This document shows positions 52,273-61,689 of a stretch of DNA of 64,000 nucleotides, one piece after another (the stretch's first letter is position 1; each line of letters begins with the position of its first letter). This DNA is from Actibacterium sp. 188UL27-1 (GTDB lineage: Bacteria; Pseudomonadota; Alphaproteobacteria; Rhodobacterales; Rhodobacteraceae), in the NCBI RefSeq assembly GCF_016901225.1, contig NZ_JAFEUL010000005.1:179242-243241 (forward strand), in the 5' to 3' direction. The position numbers and the translations under genes were made by a program. Under the pieces are notes generated by a model. It did not search any database and had not been told where the DNA came from. It saw only the letters and a list, made by a program, of their open reading frames with translations.

Positions 52273-53265
52273 TCATCGCATCTCCTGCCGGGCATTGCGG
52301 ATGTTCCACACCATGATCGGGGTCACCAGCAGCATGATTACCAGGGCGACGACTGAGGCACGGCCAAAGTCGGCCCCCCGGAACATCCAATCAAACATCA
52401 GATTGGCGAGGACCTGGCTGGACCATTGGCCGTTCGTCATGGCCAGTACGATGTCAAAGACTTTCAGAACCAGAATGGTGATCGTCGTCCAGACCACCGC
52501 GATGGTGCCCCAGATCTGTGGCACCTTGATCTTCCAGAAGATCTGCAGGGGCGAGGCCCCGTCGAGGATAGCAGCTTCGATGGTTTCCTCGGGGATGCCA
52601 CGCAAGGCCGCTGACAGGATGACCATGGCAAAACCCGTCTGGATCCAAACCAGGATGATCATGAGGAAGAAGTTGTTCCAGAAGGGCACCGTGATCCATG
52701 CTGCCGGGTCCCCGCCAAGGGCAACAACCAAGGCATTGAGCAACCCGATCTGCTCCTGATCCGCGCCGCGATAATCGTAAACAAATTTCCAGATGACCGA
52801 GGCACCGATAAAACTGATCGCCATGGGCATGAAGATCAGCGACTTGGCGAAATTGCCCCACTTGATCCGGTCTGTCAGGGCCGCAGCGATCAGGCCAAAG
52901 AAAGTCGACATTGCGGGTACGAAGATCAACCACAACGCGTTGTTGAGCATCGACTCGCCGAACTTTTCGTCATTGAACAGCCAGATCCAGTTATCGAGGC
53001 CCACGAAATTCTCACCCCTTGCATCGTGGAACGACAGCACCACCGATTGATAGACGGGGTACAACAGGTAAAGGCCGAGGAGCGCCAAAGCCGGGAACAG
53101 AAATAACCAAGGGCGGATGGCATTGGCACGGTTAATGTTGCGGCCAGCCTCCTCTCCCTTTGCTGGAAAAACCGCATCCAGCGCCAGGTTTGAGAAAAAG
53201 TAATAGGCGACGCAGCCAAAAACGCCAATAACGACGGTCAGCAGCGCATAAAATAGCTGTTCCAT
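52273..53265 (-). CDS. aglF: Alpha-glucoside ABC transporter permease
   Basis: The 330-residue permease has two extra N-terminal helices (about 8-30 and 50-70) before the binding-protein-dependent transport domain. The EAA loop reads ETIEAAILDGASPLQIFWKI. It ends WNIRNARQEMR. GGAGGG lies upstream of its start. It follows aglE after a 96-base gap that holds a hairpin. Confidence 0.93.
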   Translation of the reverse strand: MEQLFYALLTVVIGVFGCVAYYFFSNLALDAVFPAKGEEAGRNINRANAIRPWLFLFPALALLGLYLLYPVYQSVVLSFHDARGENFVGLDNWIWLFNDEKFGESMLNNALWLIFVPAMSTFFGLIAAALTDRIKWGNFAKSLIFMPMAISFIGASVIWKFVYDYRGADQEQIGLLNALVVALGGDPAAWITVPFWNNFFLMIILVWIQTGFAMVILSAALRGIPEETIEAAILDGASPLQIFWKIKVPQIWGTIAVVWTTITILVLKVFDIVLAMTNGQWSSQVLANLMFDWMFRGADFGRASVVALVIMLLVTPIMVWNIRNARQEMR

Positions 53266-53324
53266 CCCACCCCTCCCTCACCCTATCGCGGGTTTTGTTC
53301 TGTTTTTCGGGTCATCGATGTGAT

Positions 53325-53353
53325 GCGCGGCCCTAAGGGGCTCAAGGCCGCGC
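53325..53353 (-). repeat. Stem-loop between aglE and aglF
   Basis: Eight-base arms GCGCGGCC/GGCCGCGC with a 13-base loop lie nine bases after the aglE stop, with no T-run. Such a hairpin is common after a binding-protein gene and can keep its mRNA more abundant than that of the permeases. Confidence 0.7.
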
Positions 53354-53361
53354 CGCTTTGC

Positions 53362-54714
53362 TTACTTTATGGACTGCCAAGTATCTTGGATGGATTTGGT
53401 GACCTCACCCGCATCCTTGCCGCCCGCATAATCCACCATGCCGGTCCAGAACACGCCGGCACCGATGGCACCGGGCATCAAGTCAGACCCGTCAAAGCGG
53501 AACGTGTCGGCGCCCAGCAGGATCTCGCCCTGTTTGCGCAAGGCATCGTCAGCATAAAGCGCGGAATTGGCGCCACTATGGGGCGTCAGAAAACCGCCCT
53601 GTGCCATCCAGATCTCGTGGGCAATGGGCGTTTTCAGGTACTCCATCAACGCCCGGGCACCTTTGCTGTCATTGGTGATGGTCATCACCGTGCCGGCACC
53701 CAAAACCGGCTTGCCCAGGTCCTTTTCGGCATAAGACGGGAAGTAGAAGAAATCGACATCCTCCCCCATCGATGTGCCTTCAGGGAAAAAGGCCGGAATA
53801 AAGCTCGCCTGGCGATGCATGTAACATTGTGGAGGTGAGGCAAACAGACCCGCCGGGCTGTCCCGGAAATCGGTCGAGGCAACGGCCCCGGCGCCACCGG
53901 CCACGTAATCATCATTGCGGGCAAAGGTGCCAAATTCCTCAATCGCGGCGACGACCTTTTCATCATCGAATGGCAATTCGTTGGTGACCCACTGGTCGTA
54001 GATCTCGGGCGGCTGGGTGCGCAGCATCAGCTCCTCAACCCAGTCCGTGGCAGGCCAACCGGTAGCAGCACCAGATCCCAACCCGATGCACCACGGCGTC
54101 TCACCGTCTTCGACGATCTGATCGGTCAGCGCCTTGAGGTCCTCCATGGTTTCGGGGACTTCATAACCCGCATCCTCAAAATTCTCGGGGCTGAACCAAA
54201 CCAGCGATTTCACATCAACGCGGTAGAACAGGCCATAGAATTGATCCTCGCCGTTTTCGTCCTTGTAGGTGGCCAGATCGACCCAGGATTGACCGGCAGC
54301 GTAGTTGTCGCGCACCCAATCGGCATCGGCCTGCTCCAGCGGCGCCAAAAGGCCACGGGCGGCCAGATCGGATGCCAGGCCGGGCTGTGGAAAGATCGAC
54401 AGGTTGGGGGCCGATCCAGCCTCAAGGTCGATCACGATCTGCTGTTCGAAACTGTCAGAGCCCGCATAGTTGACCGTGGCACCTGTTGCCTCTTCGAAAT
54501 ACTTCATCGCGTTCTCGAAACGCGTCTCTTCGGTTCCCAGCCAGGTGCCGAAAACGGTGATCGTCTCACCGGTCAGATCCATGGATTTAAGCGCCTCGAA
54601 ACTGTCCCAGCTGAAGTCGCCTTCGCCCGGGGTGAACGGCAGATGCCCATCGGCGCTTGCCGTACCGGCAACAAGCGCCAAACCAGCCGCGCCAGCCCAC
54701 AGAAACTGTTTCAT
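53362..54714 (-). CDS. aglE: Alpha-glucoside substrate-binding protein
   Basis: The 450-residue periplasmic solute-binding protein begins with a signal peptide (MKQFLWAGAAGLALVAG, cleavage after Ala-Ser-Ala). The mature protein shows LTGETITVFGTWLG, KYFEEATGATVNYAGSD and the later GLFYRVDVKSLVWFSPENFE, typical of AglE. It delivers alpha-glucosides to AglFG. GGGAGG lies six bases before the ATG. It is divergent from aglR, with a perfect LacI-type palindrome between them. Confidence 0.94.
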   Translation of the reverse strand: MKQFLWAGAAGLALVAGTASADGHLPFTPGEGDFSWDSFEALKSMDLTGETITVFGTWLGTEETRFENAMKYFEEATGATVNYAGSDSFEQQIVIDLEAGSAPNLSIFPQPGLASDLAARGLLAPLEQADADWVRDNYAAGQSWVDLATYKDENGEDQFYGLFYRVDVKSLVWFSPENFEDAGYEVPETMEDLKALTDQIVEDGETPWCIGLGSGAATGWPATDWVEELMLRTQPPEIYDQWVTNELPFDDEKVVAAIEEFGTFARNDDYVAGGAGAVASTDFRDSPAGLFASPPQCYMHRQASFIPAFFPEGTSMGEDVDFFYFPSYAEKDLGKPVLGAGTVMTITNDSKGARALMEYLKTPIAHEIWMAQGGFLTPHSGANSALYADDALRKQGEILLGADTFRFDGSDLMPGAIGAGVFWTGMVDYAGGKDAGEVTKSIQDTWQSIK

Positions 54715-54768
54715 ACGAGAACCTCCCAGGTTTCAGAGCCGCGTTTGTCACGACCGCAATTTGCGCAT

Positions 54769-54782
54769 TCAAAGCGCTTTGA
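54769..54782. promoter_or_regulatory. LacI-family operator in the aglE-aglR gap
   Basis: The perfect 14-base palindrome TCAAAGCGCTTTGA with central CG is the classic form of a LacI/GalR-family site. It lies 55 bases upstream of aglE. A weaker relative with GAAGCGATTT is close to the aglR start (about 54935-54950). The likely binder is the product of 54960-56018. Confidence 0.7.
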
Positions 54783-54959
54783 TATGCGTCTTTGTCTCAA
54801 TAATGAGAACATCTGTCAACGCAGCCCTCCCACTTTTCACGCAATTACTCGTTCAGAAACCCACATTTGCGGACCCGCCCATTCGGCTTTTGACCCGCTC
54901 CACCTTAGACGCTAACAGTTAGGGCGCAGATTGGAAGCGATTTAAGCGAACGACCGGAT

Positions 54960-56018
54960 ATGAACCTAAAAGAGCTCTCTGAATTTCTGGGTCTCAGCCA
55001 GACGACGGTCAGCCGGGCTCTGAACGGCTATCCGGAGGTGAATGAGCAAACGCGCGAACGCGTTCTGGCGGCGGCGCAGGCCAATGACTACCGGCCGAAC
55101 TCCCGCGCCAAAGGCTTGGCAACCGGGCGCGCCATGGCGATCGGTCATGTGATTCCGACCTGGAGCCAGCACGAGATCGTCAATCCGATTTTCAGTGACT
55201 TCATCGCCGGGGCCGGAGAGGCCTATGCCAAGGCAGGCTATGACATGCTGCTGTCGGTCGTCAGCGACGAAGATGAGGCGCGCGCCTACCGGGAATTACA
55301 GGCGCGCGGGGCCGTTGATGGTGTGATCCTGCATGCACCCCGGGATGATGATAGCCGCATCAATATGCTTCAAAAGCTGAAGCTGCCTTTTGTGGTCCAT
55401 GGACGCGTCACCGCTCCCGATGACAGCTATTGCTGGGTTGATGTTAACAATCAGGAAGCGTTCGAGACCGCCGGCCGCCATCTCCTTGACTTCGGTCATC
55501 GGCGCATTGCGCTGATCAACGGGCAAGAGACAATGGGCTTCGCCCGCCGCAGACGGCAGGGATTGGAAACCGCGATGGCCGACTATGGCGTGACACCGGA
55601 TCCGGATCTGATGTGGCAAGGCGAGATGACGGAGCATCTGGGTTATTCCGCGGCCAAACACATGTTGGCCTTGCCGGAGCCACCGACCGCAATGCTGGTC
55701 GCCTCCCTGATTGTGGCTTACGGGGCGCGGCGCGCCTTGGAGGAGGCTGGACTGGTCCTGGGCCGCGATGTCTCCATCGTGACCCATGACGATGTGATGG
55801 CCTATATGCGCAACGAAGGAGACCCGCCTGTTTTCACCGCCACCCGGTCGTCAGTGCGGGAGGCTGGCCGCCTGGCAGCTCAGATGCTGCTGTCGCTGAT
55901 CGCGGATCCGAACCGCCAGACCCAACAGACGTTGCTGAAAGCGGAACTGATCCAGGGGCAATCCACAGGCCCGGTTCCACCATCGGTCGTGCAGCCCGCC
56001 AGAAAGTCCCATTCATGA
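54960..56018 (+). CDS. aglR: LacI-family regulator of the agl locus
   Basis: The 352-residue repressor has the LacI helix-turn-helix at residues 1-25 (LKELSEFLGLSQTTVSRALN), the hinge region, and a periplasmic-binding-like effector domain with GAVDGVILHAPRDD, FGHRRIALING and VSIVTHDDVMAYM. It probably represses aglEFGAK and its own operon until an alpha-glucoside or derived sugar binds. It is divergent from aglE and translationally coupled to the GH1 gene. Confidence 0.9.
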   Translation: MNLKELSEFLGLSQTTVSRALNGYPEVNEQTRERVLAAAQANDYRPNSRAKGLATGRAMAIGHVIPTWSQHEIVNPIFSDFIAGAGEAYAKAGYDMLLSVVSDEDEARAYRELQARGAVDGVILHAPRDDDSRINMLQKLKLPFVVHGRVTAPDDSYCWVDVNNQEAFETAGRHLLDFGHRRIALINGQETMGFARRRRQGLETAMADYGVTPDPDLMWQGEMTEHLGYSAAKHMLALPEPPTAMLVASLIVAYGARRALEEAGLVLGRDVSIVTHDDVMAYMRNEGDPPVFTATRSSVREAGRLAAQMLLSLIADPNRQTQQTLLKAELIQGQSTGPVPPSVVQPARKSHS

Positions 56019-57358
56019 TCCAAAAGACCCCGGCGATGGCCTTCCGGCGCAGCGACCTGCCGGACGGTTTCTTGTTTGGCACCGCGACATCCAGCTACCA
56101 GATCGAAGGGCACGGCCAAGGTGGGGCCGGTCGCACCCATTGGGATGATTTTGCAGCAACGCCTGGCAATGTGGCCGGTGCCCAGAATGGCGCCATCGCG
56201 TGCGATCACTATAACCGTTTCGAAGCGGATCTGGATCTGGTCGCCAATGCCGGTCTGGACGTCTATCGCTTTTCCACGTCTTGGGCCCGGGTCCAACCCG
56301 AAGGACGCGGCGCACCAAATTCGGAAGGTCTGGATTTCTATGACCGGTTGGTCGACGCGATGTTAGAGCGCAACCTGAAACCTGCCGCCACGCTCTACCA
56401 TTGGGAACTGCCATCGCCGATTGCCGATATGGGGGGATGGCGCAATCGCGATATTGCCGGTTGGTTCGCCGATTATACCGATATCATCATGGGCCGGATC
56501 GGGGATCGCATCTGGTCGGCCGCGCCCATCAACGAGCCGTGGTGCGTTGGCTGGCTGAGCCATTTCCTGGGCCAGCACGCCCCTGGCCTGCGCGACATTC
56601 GCGCGACCGCCCGCGCGATGCACCATGTCCTGTTGGCCCACGGAACCGCGACCCAGACCATGCGCGCCCTGGGCATGACCAATCTGGGTGCCGTGTGCAA
56701 TTTCGAATATAGCCAACCCGCGGATGACAGTCCGGAGGCGGCCCGGGCAGCCGCAACTTACGACGGTATCTATAACCGGTTCTTCCTGTCCGGCCTCTTT
56801 CACAAGACCTATCCCGACACCGTTCTGGAGGGCCTGGAGCCACATCTGCCCGATCAGTGGCACGCGGATTTTGAGACGATCGCAGCACCGCTCGACTGGA
56901 TCGGGATCAACTATTACACTCGCAAGGTCGTGGCCCCTGCCCCCGGGCCCTGGCCCAGCTACGCCGATGCCGCGGGATCACTGCCGCAGACCCAAGTTGG
57001 GTGGGAGATCTATCCCGAGGGCCTCTACCATTTCATCAAGATGGTGCACTCGGAATATGCGCCGGACTTGCCGATATACATTACCGAAAATGGTATTGCC
57101 GCCGAACAGACGGTGATCGATGATGTGGCCGATGACCCCGTCCGCATCACTTATTTGAATGACCATATTGCCCAGGTGCAGCGCGCCATCGGCGATGGTT
57201 TTCCGGTCAAGGGGTATTTTATCTGGTCGCTGATCGACAATTATGAATGGGCGCTAGGATATGCGCCACGCTTTGGCCTGGTCCATGTGGATTTCGACAG
57301 CTTGCAGCGCACCCCGAAATCGTCATACCACGCGATGCAGGCCGCCCTAATGGGCTGA
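56015..57358 (+). CDS. GH1 family beta-glucosidase
   Basis: The 447-residue GH1 enzyme has the acid/base Glu174 in APINEPWC and the nucleophile Glu358 in IYITENG, plus the N-terminal FLFGTATSSYQIEG and the terminal DNYEWALGYAPRFGLVHVD. It hydrolyses beta-glucosides in the cytoplasm (no signal peptide). Its start overlaps the aglR stop by four bases. A beta-glucosidase under the regulator of an alpha-glucoside transporter suggests that Agl also imports beta-linked sugars. Confidence 0.95.
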   Translation: MIQKTPAMAFRRSDLPDGFLFGTATSSYQIEGHGQGGAGRTHWDDFAATPGNVAGAQNGAIACDHYNRFEADLDLVANAGLDVYRFSTSWARVQPEGRGAPNSEGLDFYDRLVDAMLERNLKPAATLYHWELPSPIADMGGWRNRDIAGWFADYTDIIMGRIGDRIWSAAPINEPWCVGWLSHFLGQHAPGLRDIRATARAMHHVLLAHGTATQTMRALGMTNLGAVCNFEYSQPADDSPEAARAAATYDGIYNRFFLSGLFHKTYPDTVLEGLEPHLPDQWHADFETIAAPLDWIGINYYTRKVVAPAPGPWPSYADAAGSLPQTQVGWEIYPEGLYHFIKMVHSEYAPDLPIYITENGIAAEQTVIDDVADDPVRITYLNDHIAQVQRAIGDGFPVKGYFIWSLIDNYEWALGYAPRFGLVHVDFDSLQRTPKSSYHAMQAALMG

Positions 57359-57381
57359 GACATATCAAAGGATATCGCGAC

Positions 57382-58353
57382 GTGAACCCCACCACGCCCC
57401 GTTCACTGATCGCCGATATCGGCGGCACCAATACCCGCGTCGCTTTGGCCAATGGCCCTGTCTTGCAATCAGACACGATCCGCCGGTTCCGCAATGCCGA
57501 TTACGGCGGCCTAGACGTTGTCCTGCGCGACTATTTTGCCGAAATGGGGCATCAGGACTATCAGGGAGCCTGCGTCGCCCTGGCCGGACCGGTCCATGGC
57601 GGAGTTGGAACGCTGACCAACCTCGACTGGACGCTGGATACGGACACGATCCGCCAGGCAACAGGCGCCCAAACCGCAGCCTTGCTCAACGATCTGCAGG
57701 CCCAGGGCTATGGGGCCGCCAGCGTTAAATCGAATGATCTGCGGCGCGTCGTCGATGCCCATGAGGGGGCCCAGCGGTCCACCGATACCGGACTGGTGAT
57801 CAATGTGGGCACCGGCTTCAATGCCGTCCCCATCTACCATGATGACAATCGCGCAAGTGTGCCCGCCTCGGAATGTGGTCATGCCAACCTCCCTATCCGG
57901 ACCGAGGCTGATCTGCGCCTTTGTCGGTTTGTCGAAACGGTTCATGGCTTTCCCGCAATCGAAGATGTGCTCTCGGGCCGCGGGTTGGAGCGGGTCTATC
58001 ACTGGCTGGGATCGGAAGCCGACGATCCTGTCCAAAAGGACGCGGCGACCGTCATGGCGCTGGGTCGGGCAGGCAGCGATGCGCGTGCGGTTGATGCCCT
58101 GCGGATCTTCACCCGCATTTTCGGCACCGTGTCAGGCAATCTTGCGCTGGTCCACCTACCCTTTGGCGGCATCTATCTGGTTGGTGGCGTGGCACGCGCG
58201 CTTGGAGTTTCCCTGCACAGCCTGGGCTACGCAGACGCCTTCCGCGACAAGGGACGGTTCGCGGGTATGATGCACAATTTTTCCATTGATATCATAGAAG
58301 ATGACTATGCCGCGCTCTCCGGATCAGCCCGCTACATTTCGGCCCGGATCTAG
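57382..58353 (+). CDS. glk: Glucokinase
   Basis: The 323-residue ROK-independent glucokinase phosphorylates the glucose released by AglA and the GH1 enzyme. It starts with LIADIGGTNTRVALANGP (phosphate-binding), then ACVALAGPVHGGVGTLTNLDW, the INVGTGFNAVPI loop and a C-terminal FGGIYLVGGVARAL (adenosine site). GTG 57382 is the start, with AAAGGA about nine bases upstream. It closes the aglR-GH1-glk unit. Confidence 0.92.
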   Translation: MNPTTPRSLIADIGGTNTRVALANGPVLQSDTIRRFRNADYGGLDVVLRDYFAEMGHQDYQGACVALAGPVHGGVGTLTNLDWTLDTDTIRQATGAQTAALLNDLQAQGYGAASVKSNDLRRVVDAHEGAQRSTDTGLVINVGTGFNAVPIYHDDNRASVPASECGHANLPIRTEADLRLCRFVETVHGFPAIEDVLSGRGLERVYHWLGSEADDPVQKDAATVMALGRAGSDARAVDALRIFTRIFGTVSGNLALVHLPFGGIYLVGGVARALGVSLHSLGYADAFRDKGRFAGMMHNFSIDIIEDDYAALSGSARYISARI

Positions 58354-58377
58354 CCTGCGGTAAAAAACGGACCTCCC

Positions 58378-58393
58378 GTAAGCCGTTATTAAC
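58378..58393. promoter_or_regulatory. CtrA-like box upstream of the che operon
   Basis: GTAA-N7-TTAAC differs from the CtrA consensus TTAA-N7-TTAAC at one base. It lies 90 bases upstream of the first che gene. In several Rhodobacteraceae, motility genes are CtrA-dependent, so this is a plausible site, but one mismatch makes it less sure than the two exact-core boxes in this window. Confidence 0.4.
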
Positions 58394-58482
58394 GCATACG
58401 CGCCTACACCTCTCGCAACTATCGCGTGAGAGGAAAGGGACGCTGCAATGTACAACCCTGGTCGCCCCATCAGGCTTTCCGG

Positions 58483-58755
58483 ATGACACAAACGGTCACC
58501 CTTCCTGCGCGGCTGGATTTTCCGGCGGCCGGCAAACTTGCCGAAACCTTCATGGGCCTGCGCGGGCAGGATGTCTCTGTTTCGGCAGATGACGTATCGC
58601 TGCTGGGGACGAATTGCCTGCAGGTGTTGATGTCCGCCGCACGCACATGGTCGTCAGATGGCAAATCGTTTCAGTTCACGAGCATGTCGGAGAGCTTTCT
58701 GTCGCAACTCAATCAGTTTGGCATCACCCCAAACACATTGATGGAAGGAGCCTGA
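58483..58755 (+). CDS. STAS-domain protein of the chemotaxis operon (CheS-like position)
   Basis: The 90-residue STAS (anti-anti-sigma fold) protein begins VTLPARLDFPAAGKLAE and has VSLLGTNCLQVLMSAARTW, in which Thr or Cys replaces the usual phosphorylated Ser. It stands first in the operon, where Sinorhizobium encodes CheS, which assists the CheA-CheY1 phosphate sink. This role is inferred from position. ATG 58483 begins just before the first strand. Confidence 0.75.
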   Translation: MTQTVTLPARLDFPAAGKLAETFMGLRGQDVSVSADDVSLLGTNCLQVLMSAARTWSSDGKSFQFTSMSESFLSQLNQFGITPNTLMEGA

Positions 58756-58758
58756 GCC

Positions 58759-59136
58759 ATGAGCCTGTCCATTCTCGCCATTGATGACAGTCGCACGATC
58801 CGCGACATGCTGACACTCGCGCTGACCCAGGCGGGTTTTGATCCGACCGTGGCAGAGGATGGCATCCATGGGTTGGAAGTTCTTGATGGCATGCAACCCG
58901 ATGCGATCATCACAGATATCAATATGCCCCGGCTGGACGGTTTCGGTTTCATCGAAGCGGTCCGTGAGCAGCCGCAGCATCAAACCACCCCGATCCTTGT
59001 TCTGACCACCGAGAGCGCACCCGAGCTAAAGGCCCGCGCCCGCGCAGCCGGTGCAACCGGTTGGATCGTCAAACCGTTCGACCCCGCCAAGCTGGTAAAA
59101 GCACTGAACATGGTCGCGGGAACCGGAACAGCCTGA
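58759..59136 (+). CDS. cheY1: CheY-type response regulator (first copy)
   Basis: The 125-residue single-domain receiver has the acidic pair in ILAIDDSRTI, the phosphorylated Asp53 in ITDINMPRLDG, Thr in VLTTES and Lys105 in WIVKPF. It receives phosphate from CheA. In the related alphaproteobacterial operon the first CheY serves as a phosphate sink, but the assignment here rests on order. Its stop overlaps the cheA start by one base. Confidence 0.9.
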   Translation: MSLSILAIDDSRTIRDMLTLALTQAGFDPTVAEDGIHGLEVLDGMQPDAIITDINMPRLDGFGFIEAVREQPQHQTTPILVLTTESAPELKARARAAGATGWIVKPFDPAKLVKALNMVAGTGTA

Positions 59137-61214
59137 TGACCAAACCGGATCCCATGGCCGAAATTCGCGCGTCGTTTTTCTTGGAATGCGAAGAACTTCT
59201 TGAGGCATTGCAGGATGGGCTTTTGGCCCTTGATGGCGGAGATAAGGATCCCGAGACGATCAATATCTGCTTTCGGGCAGTCCACTCGATAAAGGGAGGC
59301 GCAGGGGCCTTCGGGTTGGACGATCTTGTCCGCTTCGCCCACCGGTATGAGACCGTGTTGGATGCGATCCGCAATGGCACACTGACCCCCGATCACGATA
59401 CGATGTTGCTGTTCTTCAAGGCCGCAGATTTCCTGTCTGACCTGGTAAGATCCTCTCAAACCGGTGACGGTCTCGAACCAGACTTGGTCGAAGGCACCCT
59501 TCTGGATCTGGAGAGCTTCACAGGCGATGCCGTAAAGGAGGAAGAGGCAGCAACAGATTTTGAGCCGATGGCGGTATCGCTGGATCTGTCTGACTTTGAC
59601 CTTCCGTCCGGCACAGTATATCGTGTGATCTTCGCGCCGGAGCCGGAGCTGTTCAAATCTGGCAACGAACCCCAGCATCTCCTGCGTGCGCTGGCGGAGG
59701 CCGGTACGGCACGGATCACCTGCGACAGCAGCAAATTGCCTCGCCTTGAGGCTCTCGACCCTGAAAACGCCTATCTATCATGGACGGTCGATATTGAGAC
59801 TGAGGTATCCGCCGAAGATCTGACCGAACTGTTCGATTTTGTCGATGGTTTATGCAGCTTGGTAATCACGGAAGTGAGTAATGCGCCTCCTGATAAACCC
59901 GATCTTCCGGCCCCGCCACCCGACGCGGTGGACATATCAAACCCCGGTGCCCCCCTCGCCAGCCCAACACTACAAAAATCCAATGGCACCAGACCGACGC
60001 AAACTCCAAATGCAACTGTTCGCGTTGACCTCGACCGGATCGACCGCCTCGTGAACCTCGTGGGGGAGTTGGTCATCAATCAGGCCATGTTGTCTCAAAG
60101 CGTCGCAGAGGCAGGACTTACTTCGGATTCTCAGGTCACGTCCGGATTAGAAGAGTTCATGCGGTTGACCCGCGACATCCAGGATAGCGTCATGATGATC
60201 CGCGCACAGCCGGTGAAATCAATGTTCCAACGGATGTCACGCATTGCTCGAGAAACATCTGGTGCCATCGGAAAACGCGTGAATTTCCTTACTGAAGGCG
60301 ACAACACAGAGGTCGACAAGACCGTCATCGAACGCCTGGCTGACCCCCTCACCCACATGATCCGAAATGCGGTGGATCATGGCTTGGAGAGCAAGTCCGA
60401 CCGTCTTGCAGCGGGCAAATCCGAGGAAGGCACCATCACGCTATCCGCCGCTCACAAGTCCGGGCGCGTCATTATTGAGATCAGCGATGATGGCGACGGT
60501 ATCAACCGGCCAAAGGTCAAACAAATCGCAGAGACCAGAGGTTTGATCCCACCGGGCCAGGATCTGAGCGATCACGAAATCGATGCGCTACTGTTCTTGC
60601 CAGGTTTCTCCACGATGACCCAAGTTTCTGATCTTTCGGGGCGTGGCGTCGGTATGGATGTGGTGCGCAGCGCAATACAGTCGCTGGGTGGTCGCATCTC
60701 GATCACTTCTGTTAAAGGCCGCGGCACCACGTTCTCGATCAGCCTTCCGCTCACCCTTGCTGTGCTGGACGGAATGGTGATTACGGTCGATGGCGAAACG
60801 CTCGTCGTGCCTCTCAGTGCAATCGTGGAAACGATCAGCCTGATGGACGATGATGTAAAGCGCTTGGGCCCGGATACGAACGTGATCCATATTCGCGACG
60901 TCTTTGTGCCACTCGTCGATCTTGGTGTCGAACTGGGGTATCGGTCCGCTCCGACCGACTATGAAGGGCGCGTGGTCCTCCTAATTTCGCAGGAAGACGG
61001 TGCCCGCATGGCGTTGCTCGTCGACACAATAGAGGAGCAACGCCAGGTCGTCATCAAGGGCCTTCAAGCAACGTATGGTCGTGTGCCTGGCATTGCCGCA
61101 GCAACAATTTTGGGCGACGGCAAAATAGCCCTGATCGTGGATCCGGTCGACCTGATGACCCGTGCAAGCGGCAAGACCGGAACGCCCTCCGAAGACCTTC
61201 AATTAGCGGGATGA
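59136..61214 (+). CDS. cheA: Chemotaxis histidine kinase CheA
   Basis: The 692-residue kinase has an N-terminal Hpt domain with the phosphorylated His50 in RAVHSIKGGAGAFG, a second regulatory region, a dimerisation domain, the ATPase with MIRNAVDHGLESKSDR and GRGVGMDVVRSAIQSLGG, and a CheW-like C-terminal domain. It senses receptor state through CheW and passes phosphate to the two CheYs. ATG 59136 overlaps the cheY stop; a longer reading from 59061 is not needed. Confidence 0.96.
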   Translation: MTKPDPMAEIRASFFLECEELLEALQDGLLALDGGDKDPETINICFRAVHSIKGGAGAFGLDDLVRFAHRYETVLDAIRNGTLTPDHDTMLLFFKAADFLSDLVRSSQTGDGLEPDLVEGTLLDLESFTGDAVKEEEAATDFEPMAVSLDLSDFDLPSGTVYRVIFAPEPELFKSGNEPQHLLRALAEAGTARITCDSSKLPRLEALDPENAYLSWTVDIETEVSAEDLTELFDFVDGLCSLVITEVSNAPPDKPDLPAPPPDAVDISNPGAPLASPTLQKSNGTRPTQTPNATVRVDLDRIDRLVNLVGELVINQAMLSQSVAEAGLTSDSQVTSGLEEFMRLTRDIQDSVMMIRAQPVKSMFQRMSRIARETSGAIGKRVNFLTEGDNTEVDKTVIERLADPLTHMIRNAVDHGLESKSDRLAAGKSEEGTITLSAAHKSGRVIIEISDDGDGINRPKVKQIAETRGLIPPGQDLSDHEIDALLFLPGFSTMTQVSDLSGRGVGMDVVRSAIQSLGGRISITSVKGRGTTFSISLPLTLAVLDGMVITVDGETLVVPLSAIVETISLMDDDVKRLGPDTNVIHIRDVFVPLVDLGVELGYRSAPTDYEGRVVLLISQEDGARMALLVDTIEEQRQVVIKGLQATYGRVPGIAAATILGDGKIALIVDPVDLMTRASGKTGTPSEDLQLAG

Positions 61215-61218
61215 CGCC

Positions 61219-61689
61219 ATGTCAGATCATGTACCCCTCACAACCGATACGGCGGAACACGAATTGCTGTCATTTCGGGTCGGCGAACAGGAATACTCCG
61301 TGGATATCATGTCGGTGCGCGAGATCCGCGGCTGGACCCGTGCCACACCGCTGCCCCATGCATCGGCGTATATCTGCGGGGTGATCAACTTACGTGGCAC
61401 AGTTCTTCCGATCATCGATCTGGCCAAGCGCCTGGCGATTGATGTTGCCCCGGCCTGTGAACGCAATGTCATCATTGTTGTTCAGGTGAATGGCCAAACA
61501 CTCGGCCTGGTGGTCGATGCTGTGTCGGACATCCTCTCGATCCCGCAAAGCGAGATCCAGTCGCCCCCGGAAATGGGAGGCGATCATGGCCCAACCTTTG
61601 TGAAAGCCCTGACCATCGTCGAGGGACGCATGTTGCGTGTCTTGGATCTCGATCGCGTCCATCCGCCAATGGATGCAGACGCCGCATGA
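61219..61689 (+). CDS. cheW: Chemotaxis adaptor CheW
   Basis: The 156-residue SH3-like adaptor couples receptors to CheA. It shows ELLSFRVGEQEYSVDIMSV, then VREIRGWTRATPLPHASAYICGVINLRG, which includes the conserved Arg and the Gly-Val-Ile-Asn-Leu-Arg-Gly loop. It starts five bases after cheA and overlaps cheR by four. Confidence 0.95.
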   Translation: MSDHVPLTTDTAEHELLSFRVGEQEYSVDIMSVREIRGWTRATPLPHASAYICGVINLRGTVLPIIDLAKRLAIDVAPACERNVIIVVQVNGQTLGLVVDAVSDILSIPQSEIQSPPEMGGDHGPTFVKALTIVEGRMLRVLDLDRVHPPMDADAA

